From assembly GCA_963169045.1 (NCBI GenBank), contig CAUJDF010000070.1:62001-126000 (forward strand): DNA of 64,000 nucleotides. Reading direction: 5' to 3'. Position 1 is the first letter of the stretch. Each line of letters opens with the position of its first letter. A program made the position numbers and the translations under genes. The notes beneath the pieces are model-generated. The model made no database searches. It was given only the letters and a program-made list of their open reading frames with translations, and was not told where the DNA came from. This DNA comes from Myxococcota bacterium (lineage in GTDB: Bacteria > Myxococcota_A > Bradymonadia > UBA7976 > UBA1532). Below, piece by piece: positions 34,241 through 47,953 of this stretch.

Positions 34241-35397
34241 GTTGCGCACCTCCGGTCCGGCGACGGTCGGGCTCTCGCAGGTTCGACGCCGGGGACCGCC
34301 CCCCCGTCGCGGCGGGCGGCCCCCTCCATCAGGCGGGCGATGCGGCCGCCGCGTTCGAACGCGTTCCGGCGCTCGCGAGCGAGGGGATAGAACTCGCGCT
34401 CCATCAGCAGGGCGAGCAGGTCGGGCCGGACGGGCGGCGCGCGCAGGTGGCCGAGGAAGTCGCGGGCGGCGGCGACGAAGACCGGCGCCATGGCGAGATA
34501 GTCGGCGCGGAAGCGCGCGTAGTCGCAGCGCCCGCGGTAGTGCGCGAACCACACCTCGGCGAGCGTGCGCGGCAGGTCGTCCTCGATGTGGGCGCGCATG
34601 CCGCGGTGCAGGCAGCGCAGCGGGCGCGGCGGCCACAGCCCGCGGCCGGTGCGGGCGCGGGCCCAGTGCTCCTCGGCCTCGGCGCGGTCGCAGAGCACGC
34701 CGCCGGCCCAGTAGGCGTGGAAGCGCGGCACGAGGCGCAGCACCCACGCCGGGTGGCCAAAGGCGCCGGCGCGGCAGGCGGCGATCTGGTGCTCGGTGAC
34801 GGCGAGGTAGGCGCGCGCGAACCAGCGGCGGTCGTCGCCGGCGGCGGCGAAGCGCTCGGCGAGGGCGCGCTGCTCTTCGGCGACGGCCTCGGCGGCGGCG
34901 TAGAGGGCGGGCAGGTCCGCGGCGTCGTCGACGGCGCGGCGGGGCGGCGTGGAGGCGGCGGCGGGGTGGCGCACGACCTCGGCGAGCCGCTCGAGGCTCG
35001 CGGCGATCTGCGGCGCGATCACGAGGCGCGCGAAGGCCTCGGCCCCGGGCATCGCGAGCGCCACCTCCACGGCCCAGCGCAGGAGCGTGCCTTCGGCGAT
35101 GGGGGCGAGCGTGATGCGGCCCTGGTGGTGCTCGAGCAGCGCCCCGCGCCAGACGCGGTAGACGAGCTCGCGCGGCGGGTCCGCGCGGACGACGACCTCG
35201 TCGAGCGCCACCGGCGGCCCGGGCAGCGGCAGGTGCACGCGGCGGAGCGCGCCCGTGCCGCCGGGGTGGCCGCCGTCGCCGGGCGAGATGCCCCGCACCG
35301 GCGCCAGCGACCAGCGGTTCATCAGGTCGGGCACGGCGAGGTAGGGCCAGGCCAGCGCCGGCCGCGCGGGGAGGACGCGCGTGAAGAGGAGCCGCAT
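34156..35397 (-). CDS. SRPBCC-like N-terminus fused to DUF5995-like domain
   Basis: A 413-aa cytoplasmic protein. The first 150 residues (for example VALDEVVVRADPPRELVYRVW and TLLRWAVEVALAMPG) resemble a polyketide-cyclase/SRPBCC ligand-binding fold. The second half, with HIEDDLPRTLAEVWFAHY and YARFRADYLAMAPVF, resembles DUF5995. The final 45 residues, basic and Ser/Arg-rich, come from the 85-bp overlap with the glycosyltransferase gene and are probably not conserved. I start at the ATG at 35397. Three consecutive genes here overlap by 85-98 bp. Role unknown. Confidence 0.6.
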   Translation of the reverse strand: MRLLFTRVLPARPALAWPYLAVPDLMNRWSLAPVRGISPGDGGHPGGTGALRRVHLPLPGPPVALDEVVVRADPPRELVYRVWRGALLEHHQGRITLAPIAEGTLLRWAVEVALAMPGAEAFARLVIAPQIAASLERLAEVVRHPAAASTPPRRAVDDAADLPALYAAAEAVAEEQRALAERFAAAGDDRRWFARAYLAVTEHQIAACRAGAFGHPAWVLRLVPRFHAYWAGGVLCDRAEAEEHWARARTGRGLWPPRPLRCLHRGMRAHIEDDLPRTLAEVWFAHYRGRCDYARFRADYLAMAPVFVAAARDFLGHLRAPPVRPDLLALLMEREFYPLARERRNAFERGGRIARLMEGAARRDGGAVPGVEPARARPSPDRRCATCGSRRSPRSTRASRPGSTGARSGSSRT

Positions 35398-35435
35398 CAC
35401 GCCCCGACAGGCTGGCAAGGGGCGTGCCCGGCCGG

Positions 35436-35712
35436 TCAGCGCAGCGAACGGATCAGCAGGTCGATGCCTTCGAACATGGCCTCTGCCTCATCGCGCGACC
35501 TGAAGACCGCGGCCGATCATCTGGGCATAGAGGACCGGGCTGCAGGTCGGCCGGGCGATGACGACGTTGTCGAGCTCGGGGACGTCGATACCCTGCGCGA
35601 AGACCCGCACGTTGAGGACGTGGCGGACCTTGCCGCCGCGGAAGGAACGGAGGGAGGCCGGGTCGTCGACACATCCCGACCTGCGGCTCGGTCCGTTCGT
35701 TTCATGCGCCAT
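35436..35712 (-). pseudogene. Superfamily II helicase relic (motifs V-VI)
   Basis: The minus strand has a segment reading LRSFRGGKVRHVLN, VFAQGIDVPELDNVVIARPT and LYAQMIGRGLQ, the conserved motif IV-VI block of DEAD-type helicases as found in restriction subunits and related enzymes. It then meets a TGA after RGLQVAR. Shifting frame gives RDEAEAMFEGIDLLIRSLR and a TGA at 35436, a plausible C-terminus. The N-terminal three quarters including Walker A are gone. It is a deleted or frameshifted remnant of a mobile or defence-associated helicase. Confidence 0.7.
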
Positions 35713-35756
35713 GGGCGGCGATGCTGGGGCCGACTTCGCGGGCGGGTCAAGCGACG

Positions 35757-36833
35757 TCAGTCTTCGGGGCGCACCCGCACGATCGACCAGCGGAAGCGCT
35801 CCTCCTCGGGCACGGCGTCCATCAACAGATAGTGGCGGCCGATGCCGTCGAGGCGCTCGGGGATGGCGCCGCCGCCGCCCGAGATGAGCGCGTCGACGCC
35901 GGCGTTGCGGAAGGCATAGAACGAGTGGACGTGGCCGTAGACGTTGAGGTCGACGCCGCCGCGGGCCATGCGCGACACGATCTTCATGGCTTCGGCGCGG
36001 CTCGCGAAGGCGCCGTTGCGCAGGCCGGTCGGGTCGAGCGGCGGGATGTGCATCATCACCAGGTGCGGGCGGTCGCCGGCGCGGTCCATCCAGTCGTCGA
36101 GCCAGCCGTAGACGCGCGGCGCCACGGTGGCGCTCGCCGAGTCGACGAGCGAGAAGCGCGCGCCGCGATAGGCGAAGCTGAAGCTCGCCCGACCGAAGTG
36201 GCGCTGGAAGAGGTGGTCGCCGCCGCCGAGGTCGTGGTTGCCGGGCGTCGCGAAGCACGGGAACGGCAGCGTGCGCATCTCGCGCTGGAAGCGGCGCAGC
36301 TGCTCGCCGGAGCCGCTCTCGGTCAGATCGCCGCTGATGAGACCGAAGCGCACGCCCGGCTGCGATGCCATGCTGGCATAGATGTCCTGCACGTCGTCGA
36401 TGTGATCCTGCACGTCGGCGTAGATCACGAACCGGAACGGCGCTTCGTCGCCGGCGTCCGGCGGGGCGACGTCGACGGTGTACTCGCGGCCGGCCTCGAG
36501 CGTGAGCGCCCACGTCTTCTCGGTCGGGATGGGCTGCTCGACGGGGTCGTGGCAGGTGCCATCGACACACAGGCGCGCGTCGGCCATGGCGTTGCGGACG
36601 GTGACGCGCCACGGGCCCCCGCGTCGGACGTCGAGGCGCATGCGCAGGACGGGCGCCTGCGCCCAGAGGGTCAGGGCGCCCGGCTCGAGCGCGCGCACGT
36701 GGGCCAGCCCGTCTTCGATCTCGACGCCGAGGGCCTCGTCGTCGACCTGCCCGATGCGCGCGTCGCGGGCGGCGCGCTCGTCGGCGACGTCGACGCAGCC
36801 GGCGAGCGCCAGCGCCAGCAACAGCCGCCTCAT
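35757..36833 (-). CDS. Lipoprotein metallophosphoesterase (calcineurin-like)
   Basis: A 358-aa lipoprotein (LALAGC at about residue 13). The phosphoesterase core begins near residue 137 and has ADVQDH in place of the usual DxH, GDLTESG, GNHDLGG, MMHIPPL and GHVHS. The DVQ first motif is like that of the ADP-ribose/CDP-alcohol diphosphatase branch (ADIQY), suggesting a Mn-dependent diphosphatase, but I would not assign a substrate. The N-terminal 130 residues look like a beta-sandwich. The ATG at 36833 overlaps the stop of the upstream beta-barrel gene as ATGA, with GGAGG just before it. Confidence 0.85.
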   Translation of the reverse strand: MRRLLLALALAGCVDVADERAARDARIGQVDDEALGVEIEDGLAHVRALEPGALTLWAQAPVLRMRLDVRRGGPWRVTVRNAMADARLCVDGTCHDPVEQPIPTEKTWALTLEAGREYTVDVAPPDAGDEAPFRFVIYADVQDHIDDVQDIYASMASQPGVRFGLISGDLTESGSGEQLRRFQREMRTLPFPCFATPGNHDLGGGDHLFQRHFGRASFSFAYRGARFSLVDSASATVAPRVYGWLDDWMDRAGDRPHLVMMHIPPLDPTGLRNGAFASRAEAMKIVSRMARGGVDLNVYGHVHSFYAFRNAGVDALISGGGGAIPERLDGIGRHYLLMDAVPEEERFRWSIVRVRPED

Positions 36834-37804
36834 CGCCCGCCTCCGAGCCGATAGAGCACCGACACGCCGCCGACGTACGCCGATCCGGCGGCGAAGTCGG
36901 CGCCCACGCCCCACGGGCCGTCGACCGCCGTGCGCATGCGCAGGCCGACGTGGCCCGCGGCGCCGCTGCCGATGCCCGGCAGCTTCGCGCCGGCGGCGAA
37001 GTCGTCGTGCCGATGGTCGTAGAACACGGCCAGCTCGCCCCAGCCCGCCGGGTCGTGGCCGAGGAAAATGCCGAAGGCGAAGCGGCCGAGCAGCGCCTTC
37101 GTGTCCTCGGTGGTCAGCCCGTCGTAGTGGTAGGCGCTCCACGCGCTGCCGAGCGCGAGCTCGGCGAACGAGCCGGTCAGGCCGGCGGCGAAGCGGCGCA
37201 GGTCGAGGCGTCCGGCGACGAGCACGTCGAGCGTGGACATCGAGAAGCGCTCGGTGCCGTAGCGGTGGTGCAATCCCGCCAGCTCGACGTCGAGGAACGA
37301 GCCGTCGTCGGCGATCTCCGCGGGCGAAGGGCCGAGCAGCCGGAAGGCGCCGCCGACCCGCAGGCGCCAGTTGTCGTCGTCGAGCGCCAGCCAGGTCTCG
37401 GGCGACAGGCGCCAGGGGCCCGCGCGCCAGGTCAGGCCGGCGACGGCGAAGTGCCGGTACTCGAAGATCGGATCGTGCACGTAGCGGTGGCCGAGCTCGG
37501 CCTCGAGCCACGGCGCGGCGCGGTCCGGCGCGCCGGTGCCCTCGGGCGGCGCGAGCAACGCGTAGCCGTGCGCGAAGACGCCGGTGGCGAGCGCGCCGGC
37601 GCCGGCGATGGTGAGGCCGATGATCGGTCCGACGAGGTCGGTGGCCGCGCCGGTGAGCGCGAGGCCGCCGATGCCGGCGACGGCGCCGCCGAGGCCGATC
37701 CCCTGTGCGATCGCGACCTTGGCGTGCGCGCCGAGCCCCTCGTCCGGCGACGGAGCGGCGATCGCCGCCGCCGGCAGCAGCAGCGTGAGCGCGAGCCGGC
37801 GCAT
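36830..37804 (-). CDS. Outer-membrane beta-barrel-like protein
   Basis: A 324-aa exported protein with a signal peptide ending near AIAAPS, then hydrophobic Gly-rich segments (IAQGIGLGGAVAGIGGLALTGAA) that may form a membrane hairpin, followed by a beta-rich region with alternating aromatic and polar residues (HYRYV.., FRLLG, SVLYRLGGG). The last strand, VGGVSVLYRL, looks like a barrel closing strand. It is coupled by ATGA to the metallophosphoesterase downstream, so the two may act together at the outer membrane. No family recognised. Confidence 0.65.
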   Translation of the reverse strand: MRRLALTLLLPAAAIAAPSPDEGLGAHAKVAIAQGIGLGGAVAGIGGLALTGAATDLVGPIIGLTIAGAGALATGVFAHGYALLAPPEGTGAPDRAAPWLEAELGHRYVHDPIFEYRHFAVAGLTWRAGPWRLSPETWLALDDDNWRLRVGGAFRLLGPSPAEIADDGSFLDVELAGLHHRYGTERFSMSTLDVLVAGRLDLRRFAAGLTGSFAELALGSAWSAYHYDGLTTEDTKALLGRFAFGIFLGHDPAGWGELAVFYDHRHDDFAAGAKLPGIGSGAAGHVGLRMRTAVDGPWGVGADFAAGSAYVGGVSVLYRLGGGR

Positions 37805-37806
37805 CG

Positions 37807-42753
<4,947 letters not shown>

Positions 42754-42803
42754 GTTGTCGGTCCCCGCCCCCTGGCAGCCCGGGGATGATGGGATGGGGC
42801 CGG

Positions 42804-42820
42804 CGCGCTTGGCAAGCGTG
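42804..42820 (-). terminator. Short hairpin after the TPR lipoprotein-like gene
   Basis: CGCTT and AAGCG pair around GGC, with flanking pairs to 42804 and 42820, just downstream of the minus-strand stop at 42824. No T-run; weak. Confidence 0.3.
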
Positions 42821-42823
42821 TGG

Positions 42824-43627
42824 TCAGAAGCGGCCGGACCAGCCGAGGCCGACGGTGCCGGGGGCGGGCGCGGCGGTGGGCGCGCCGTCCTCCATCCCGA
42901 GGAGGAGGCCGACGACGCCGGCGACGACGAGCGCGCCGCCGACGGCGAAGCCGGCGTTGGCCAGGGTGGCGTTGCGCTCCGCGTCGTCCGCGGCCGACTG
43001 CTTGCCGCGGCCGGTCTTCGCGGCGGCGTGGGCGTCCTCGGCGGCGCGCGCCTCGAGGCCGAACCAGGCGGCCCCGCCGAGGGCCGCGGCGCCGACGCCC
43101 ACCGCGGCCCAGGAGGCGGGCAGAAGCCAGGCCGGCGTCCCCTCGGCGGGCGCCACCTCGGCGGCCACCGCGGGCGCGGAGGCCGGCGCGGCGGCAGCGT
43201 TCTTCGCCGCGGCGTCCCGGGCGGCGCGCTCGCGGGTGACGATCGCCTCCATCACGCGGATGCGGCGCTCGACGTCGGGGCGATCGTCCGCCTGCGGCTC
43301 GCGCTCGAGGTACAGCCGGAAGTAGTCGATCGCCTTCTCGGCGTCGCCCGACTCCTCGCAGGCGCGGGCGAGGTTGTAGAGCAACACCGGCGAGGGGTCG
43401 AGGGCGTAGGCGCGCTCGAAGCGGGCGCGCGCGGCGGCGAAGTCGCGGGCGCGGAACGCGGCGCGGCCGGCCTCGAACTCGGCGCGGGCCTCGTCCTGCG
43501 GCGTCGCGGGTCCCCCGGGGGGGCTCGCCGCCGCGGCGCCGTCCGGGCGGGCCTGCCGCAACTCCGCCGCTTCGCCCGTGGCCGGGCCTCCGGCGAGCGC
43601 CAGCGCGAGGAAGAACGTCCGGGTCAT
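42824..43627 (-). CDS. Periplasmic TPR protein with C-terminal membrane helices
   Basis: A 267-aa protein with a signal peptide (TFFLALALAGG), a TPR module (ARAEFEAGRAAFRARDFAAARARFERAYALDPSPVLLYNLARACEESGD) with the expected Trp/Tyr/Pro spacing, a low-complexity Ala region and two hydrophobic helices (WLLPASWAAVGVGAAALGG, VGGALVVAGVVGLLLG). The combination suggests an assembly factor anchored in the envelope. The ATG at 43627 is used. Its start lies 7 bp from the stop of the giant lipoprotein, and they are probably co-transcribed. Confidence 0.8.
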   Translation of the reverse strand: MTRTFFLALALAGGPATGEAAELRQARPDGAAAASPPGGPATPQDEARAEFEAGRAAFRARDFAAARARFERAYALDPSPVLLYNLARACEESGDAEKAIDYFRLYLEREPQADDRPDVERRIRVMEAIVTRERAARDAAAKNAAAAPASAPAVAAEVAPAEGTPAWLLPASWAAVGVGAAALGGAAWFGLEARAAEDAHAAAKTGRGKQSAADDAERNATLANAGFAVGGALVVAGVVGLLLGMEDGAPTAAPAPGTVGLGWSGRF

Positions 43628-43634
43628 GCGCCCC

Positions 43635-46600
43635 TCACGGTGCCGGGAAGGCCGGCGGCACGACGGCGGCCGGGTCGACATCGACGGACAGGGGCGCGTC
43701 GTCGTCGCGCGTGCCCCGCCGGAATACGTTCGCGGGCAGCTCGCCGGCGCCTCCGAGCTGCACGGAGTGCGGCAGGTCGACCTCGACGCCCGCCGACTGC
43801 GCGGGCGGGTCCAGCACGGCCAGCCGCTCGAGGAACATGAACGCGCCGGCGCCCGCCAGCGACGCGGCGACGTAGCCGGTGCCGCCCGGCCGCTCGATCC
43901 GCACGTCGATCAGCGCGGTCGGGCCCCGACCGGCTTCGACGACGCCCGCGCCGGCGGTGTCGGCGAGTGTCACGTTGCGCAGCTCGGCCGACGCCTCGAC
44001 GTGGACGACGCCCGCGCCGGCGGTCGCGGCGAGGTGCCCGCCGTCGACCGTGAAGAAGCCGGCGCCGGGCACCGAGGGATCGATGCCGCGCCAGTCGATC
44101 GCGTGGCCGCCGAGCCGCGAGGCGGGATCGAGCCCGACCCCGTCGACCACGAGGTGGCGCGCTTCGAGCCGTGGCCCCTGCCCGTCCGCGCGCACGCCGG
44201 CGCCGGCGACGCCGACGAAGCGCCCGCCGTCGAGCGTGATTTCGGCCGCGCCGCTGAGGACGAGACCCGGGCCGCCCCCGACGACGTCGACGTTCGTGAG
44301 TTCGATCGTCGCCCCTTCGGCGCCGGCGAGGCGCAGGCCGGGCGTCGCGTTGTCGGCGGCGTAGAGGCCGCGGAGCTCGAGCTCGCCCGTCCCTCGGCGC
44401 GTGACGGCGGCACGCAGCGCGGCGCCCCCCAGGTCGAGGCGCTCGGTGGCGCGGGTGCCGCGGACGTCGAGGCGATCCAGCGTGACGATCTCGCTGCCCT
44501 CGGTGTACACGCCCGCGTCGGCGGCGCCGTCGACGCGCAGGTCGCTCACGAAGGCGTGGCCACGGAGCACCACGCCGGCGTCGAACGGCTCGACGAACGC
44601 GTCGCCGTCGCGGTGCAGGCGCACGCGGCTCGCGATGAGGTCGGCCGCGGCGTCGATGCCGGCGCCGCGCCAGCCGACGAAGGCGGCGTCCGTCAGCGAG
44701 AGGGTCCCCGGATCGGGCGCCGAGAACGTCGCGTCCGGCGGCGCGACGCGGTCGACGCGCACCCCGTCGACGACGAAGCGCGACAGCTCCGCCGTGAGCC
44801 GGTCGACGAGGCGCTCGCGGTTGAGCGCCTGAAAGGCCGGGGCCGCGCTCTCGCGCACGGCGATCTGGTCGAGCCGCACGTCGACCGCCCACTCGCCCGC
44901 GTCGACCACGACGACGGCGCCGACGCGGCGCTCGGTGCCCGGGATGCCGATGAGGTCGTGATCGCGAGGCACGAAGGCGACGCCGTCGAACGTCCAGCGC
45001 TCGCCGGTGACCGCGACCTCCCCCTCGCCGGGGGGCGGCTCGGAGAAGGCGACGACGCCGAACGCCTGCGAGCGCGTCACCGCGAGGTCGACCGCGTCGA
45101 GCGTGGCGCCGTTTCGCGCGAGCACCGCCGAGTCGTTCGGGTACTCGAGCATCGAAGAGGTCATGCCGTCGACGAGGACGCGCTCGAGCCGGAGCTCCGA
45201 GTCGTTGTCCCGCGCGACGAGGCACAGGCCGGCGCAGTCGCGCGCGATGAGGTCCCGGGCGATGACGACGCCGCCGTCCTCGGCCTCGGCCGCGGGGGCC
45301 AGGCCGGCGACCGGCGCGATCTGCCGGACGGTGCCGCCGTAAGCCTCGACGACGGCGCCCGTGCCGGAGGCGACGAGGCCGTTGCCGGTGCCGCCCGTCA
45401 GCAGGAAGCCGCGCAGCTCCGCGAAGGAGACGGGCGCGGCGTCGTCGGCGATCGCGAGGACCGAGACGACGCGGGCGCCGTCCACGTGCACCTGCGACCC
45501 GTCGACGGCGCCGCCGCGCGCGAGGATGCCGTAGGGCGCGCCCGCGGCGCGGATCGTCACCGCCTCGAGGTGCAGCTCGCCGCCCGTGACCGTGAGGAGG
45601 CCCCCCGCCGCGTTGTTCATGTCCTCGTCCTCGAGGGACAGGTGGCGCACGCTCGACTCACCCGGCCCCGCGAAGGCGAGTCGCCCGACGAGGACGGTCG
45701 TCGCCTCGCACACGCCGCGCAGCTCGCTCCCTTGCGGCACCGCGGCGTTGGCGGGCAGGTCGAAGCGGCCGGGACCCACGAGGATGTTCGCGCCGTGCAT
45801 CCGGGCGTAGGTCAGCGCGGCGCTCACGTTGCGCAGCGGCGAGGCGGCGGTGCCGTTCCCGCGGTCGTCGCCGGTCAGCGCGACGTGCACGTAACGCGCG
45901 TATCGCTGATCCCGCCACGGATCGGGGGGGCAGGCGCCGGTCGTCCGCTCGCACTTCCAGCTGCCCTCGAAGAACACCTCGCGCTCGCCGGCGGCGCACC
46001 GCAAGGCGGAGACATCGGGCGCGCAGCCCGGCCCGTCGCCGATCGGCGTCCAGCCGCGCGCCGTGTCGCAGGGCCAGGAGAGCACGTCGCAGGCGGCGGC
46101 GCCCGGCGGCACGAGCTCCGGGCGCGGGCAGTTCGCCGGGCCCGTCGGCGGCGCGCAGCCGAGGCCGTCGCGCACCCAGCCGGCCGGGCAGACGCGCGGC
46201 GCGGAGCACGTCCCGTCGGGGAGCGCGAAGGCGCCCTCCGGGCAGGCCCCGGGGAGCGGCCGCGGCACGCACCGGTCGTCCACGCCGGGCAGCCAGGGGG
46301 TGCACGCGTTGGCGCTGCACCGGTCGCACCCGTCGTCGGGGTTGACGTTGCCGTCGTCGCACGGCTCGCCCACCTCCGGGACGCCGTTGCCGCAGACGGC
46401 GGCCTGCGTGACCGCGACCCGGAAGGTGCGGGCGCCGCCGGCGAGCGGGCGGACGCGCACGAGATGGAAGCCGGCGTCGAGCACGCGGGCCGCGGTCGCC
46501 GGACAGCCCGAGATCGCTTCGACGTCGCCGGGCATCGTCACGCCGACGTCCCCGCCGCAGCCGTCGGGAGCGTCGACCAGCACGGTGGTGGTGATCGGTC

Positions 46601-47879
46601 CCCGCGGTACCTCGAACCGGACGAGCAGGGGCCGGCCCGGCGTGGCGGAGCCGCTCGCGACGCCGTCCTCGCCGACCGTGAACGGGGCGTGGTCGCAGGC
46701 GTGGCAGCCGTCGAAGGGGTCCGCGTTGCCGTCGTCGCAGGCCTCGTCGCCCTCGAGCTCGCGGTTGCCGCAGATCGTCCGCAGCGTGACGCGCGCGTGG
46801 ATCTCGACGTCCTCGTCGGCCCCGGTGCGGGCGACGAGCCGGTAACGGCCCGGCTGCAGGAGCAACGTCGCTTCGAAGGGGCAGCCGGCGCCGAGCGCCA
46901 CCGGCGCATCGGCCTCCCGCGCGAGCTCGACGGCCACGTCCGGCGGACACGGCCCTTCCCGGCCGACGAAGAGGTCGGCCGTCCACGGGCGACCCTCCGG
47001 GACGACGAAGCGAAATTCCGCAGGGAAACCGGGGGCTTCGATGGTGGTGGCGCCGCCGTCGGCGACGTCGACCGCGGGGCGGCGGCAGCCCTCGCCGCAG
47101 CCGGGCGTGCCGTCGCAGGCTTCGGACTCGGCGTCGCGCACGTGGTCGCCGCACGTCGGCACGCGAACCGCCGTCAGCTGGTAGGCCGCCGCGTCCCGGG
47201 CGACGACGCGCAGCGTGGTGGCGCCGGCCGGCAGGTCGAACACCGCCTCCTCGCCGGGCGCGAGCGCCTGCACCGCGAGGGGATCGGCGTCGAGCGCGAC
47301 GGCGAGGCCGGGCGCGACGTCGCCCGTGGTCAGGGCGACGCGCGTCGGCGCGGGCACCTCGACGACGAAGCGGTCGAAGGAGCCCGCCGCGAAGGCGCCG
47401 TCGTGGGGCGTGCCGTCGAGCGCGAGCGGCACGGCGAGCACGGCGCAGCCGGCGCAGTCGTCGGCCAGCTCGTCGCACTCCTCGTCGCCGTCGACCACGC
47501 CGTCGCCGCAGCCCGGCGGCGGACCCAGGTCGGGCGGCAGCGCATCGGGCGCCAGCGCGTCGGGCGCCAGCGCGTCGGGCGTCAGCGCGTCGGGCGCCAG
47601 CGCGTCGGGCGGGGACGCGTCGGGCGTCAGCGCGTCCAGGGGCAGCGCGTCGGGCGGCAGCGCGTCTCCCGCCGCCGCGTCGGGACGCCCGCCGTCGCCC
47701 GCCACCGCGTCGGGACCGCCGGCGTCGGCGGACGCGGGGACGCACCAGCCGAGCTCGCAGCGGCCGACGGGGCAGTCGGCGTCCTCGCCGCAGCGCGGGC
47801 CCAGCTCCGGCACGCACCCCGCCGAGAGCGCGATGGCAAAGACCGCCATCCACGCCCGACGGCCCGTGTTCCGCCGCAT
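43635..47879 (-). CDS. Giant Cys-rich lipoprotein with disulfide repeats and a predicted parallel beta-helix
   Basis: A 1414-aa lipoprotein: signal peptide and lipobox SAGC (Cys22), a linker made of nine or so PDAL five-residue repeats (15-bp DNA period), then myxococcal disulfide repeats of the form CGxGxxExGExCDDGNxxxxDGC at three places (CGDGVVDGDEECDE, CGNRELEGDEACDDGN, CGNGVPEVGEPCDDGN) and beta-sandwich segments between. From about residue 690 to the end, the pattern is a right-handed parallel beta-helix (RYVHVALTGDDRGNGTAASPLRNVSAAL, then Gly/Asn/Val-rich rungs). This is a large surface-exposed adhesin or fibre-type protein. The ATG at 47879 sets the signal peptide; the track ORF is longer. 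Confidence 0.85.
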   Translation of the reverse strand: MRRNTGRRAWMAVFAIALSAGCVPELGPRCGEDADCPVGRCELGWCVPASADAGGPDAVAGDGGRPDAAAGDALPPDALPLDALTPDASPPDALAPDALTPDALAPDALAPDALPPDLGPPPGCGDGVVDGDEECDELADDCAGCAVLAVPLALDGTPHDGAFAAGSFDRFVVEVPAPTRVALTTGDVAPGLAVALDADPLAVQALAPGEEAVFDLPAGATTLRVVARDAAAYQLTAVRVPTCGDHVRDAESEACDGTPGCGEGCRRPAVDVADGGATTIEAPGFPAEFRFVVPEGRPWTADLFVGREGPCPPDVAVELAREADAPVALGAGCPFEATLLLQPGRYRLVARTGADEDVEIHARVTLRTICGNRELEGDEACDDGNADPFDGCHACDHAPFTVGEDGVASGSATPGRPLLVRFEVPRGPITTTVLVDAPDGCGGDVGVTMPGDVEAISGCPATAARVLDAGFHLVRVRPLAGGARTFRVAVTQAAVCGNGVPEVGEPCDDGNVNPDDGCDRCSANACTPWLPGVDDRCVPRPLPGACPEGAFALPDGTCSAPRVCPAGWVRDGLGCAPPTGPANCPRPELVPPGAAACDVLSWPCDTARGWTPIGDGPGCAPDVSALRCAAGEREVFFEGSWKCERTTGACPPDPWRDQRYARYVHVALTGDDRGNGTAASPLRNVSAALTYARMHGANILVGPGRFDLPANAAVPQGSELRGVCEATTVLVGRLAFAGPGESSVRHLSLEDEDMNNAAGGLLTVTGGELHLEAVTIRAAGAPYGILARGGAVDGSQVHVDGARVVSVLAIADDAAPVSFAELRGFLLTGGTGNGLVASGTGAVVEAYGGTVRQIAPVAGLAPAAEAEDGGVVIARDLIARDCAGLCLVARDNDSELRLERVLVDGMTSSMLEYPNDSAVLARNGATLDAVDLAVTRSQAFGVVAFSEPPPGEGEVAVTGERWTFDGVAFVPRDHDLIGIPGTERRVGAVVVVDAGEWAVDVRLDQIAVRESAAPAFQALNRERLVDRLTAELSRFVVDGVRVDRVAPPDATFSAPDPGTLSLTDAAFVGWRGAGIDAAADLIASRVRLHRDGDAFVEPFDAGVVLRGHAFVSDLRVDGAADAGVYTEGSEIVTLDRLDVRGTRATERLDLGGAALRAAVTRRGTGELELRGLYAADNATPGLRLAGAEGATIELTNVDVVGGGPGLVLSGAAEITLDGGRFVGVAGAGVRADGQGPRLEARHLVVDGVGLDPASRLGGHAIDWRGIDPSVPGAGFFTVDGGHLAATAGAGVVHVEASAELRNVTLADTAGAGVVEAGRGPTALIDVRIERPGGTGYVAASLAGAGAFMFLERLAVLDPPAQSAGVEVDLPHSVQLGGAGELPANVFRRGTRDDDAPLSVDVDPAAVVPPAFPAP
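47530..47667. repeat. 15-bp coding tandem repeat (PDAL linker)
   Basis: About nine copies of a 15-bp unit, minus strand GCGTCGGGCGYCAGC in plus orientation, encode the PDAL repeats of the lipoprotein linker. In-frame copy number changes would lengthen or shorten the tether between lipid anchor and body. Confidence 0.75.
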
Positions 47880-47953
47880 TCGTTCCCCTCTCGGGCCCAG
47901 AATGCGGCCAGAATAGCCATGCTGGCCCCATGGAGCCAATCCGGAGGTTCCGC

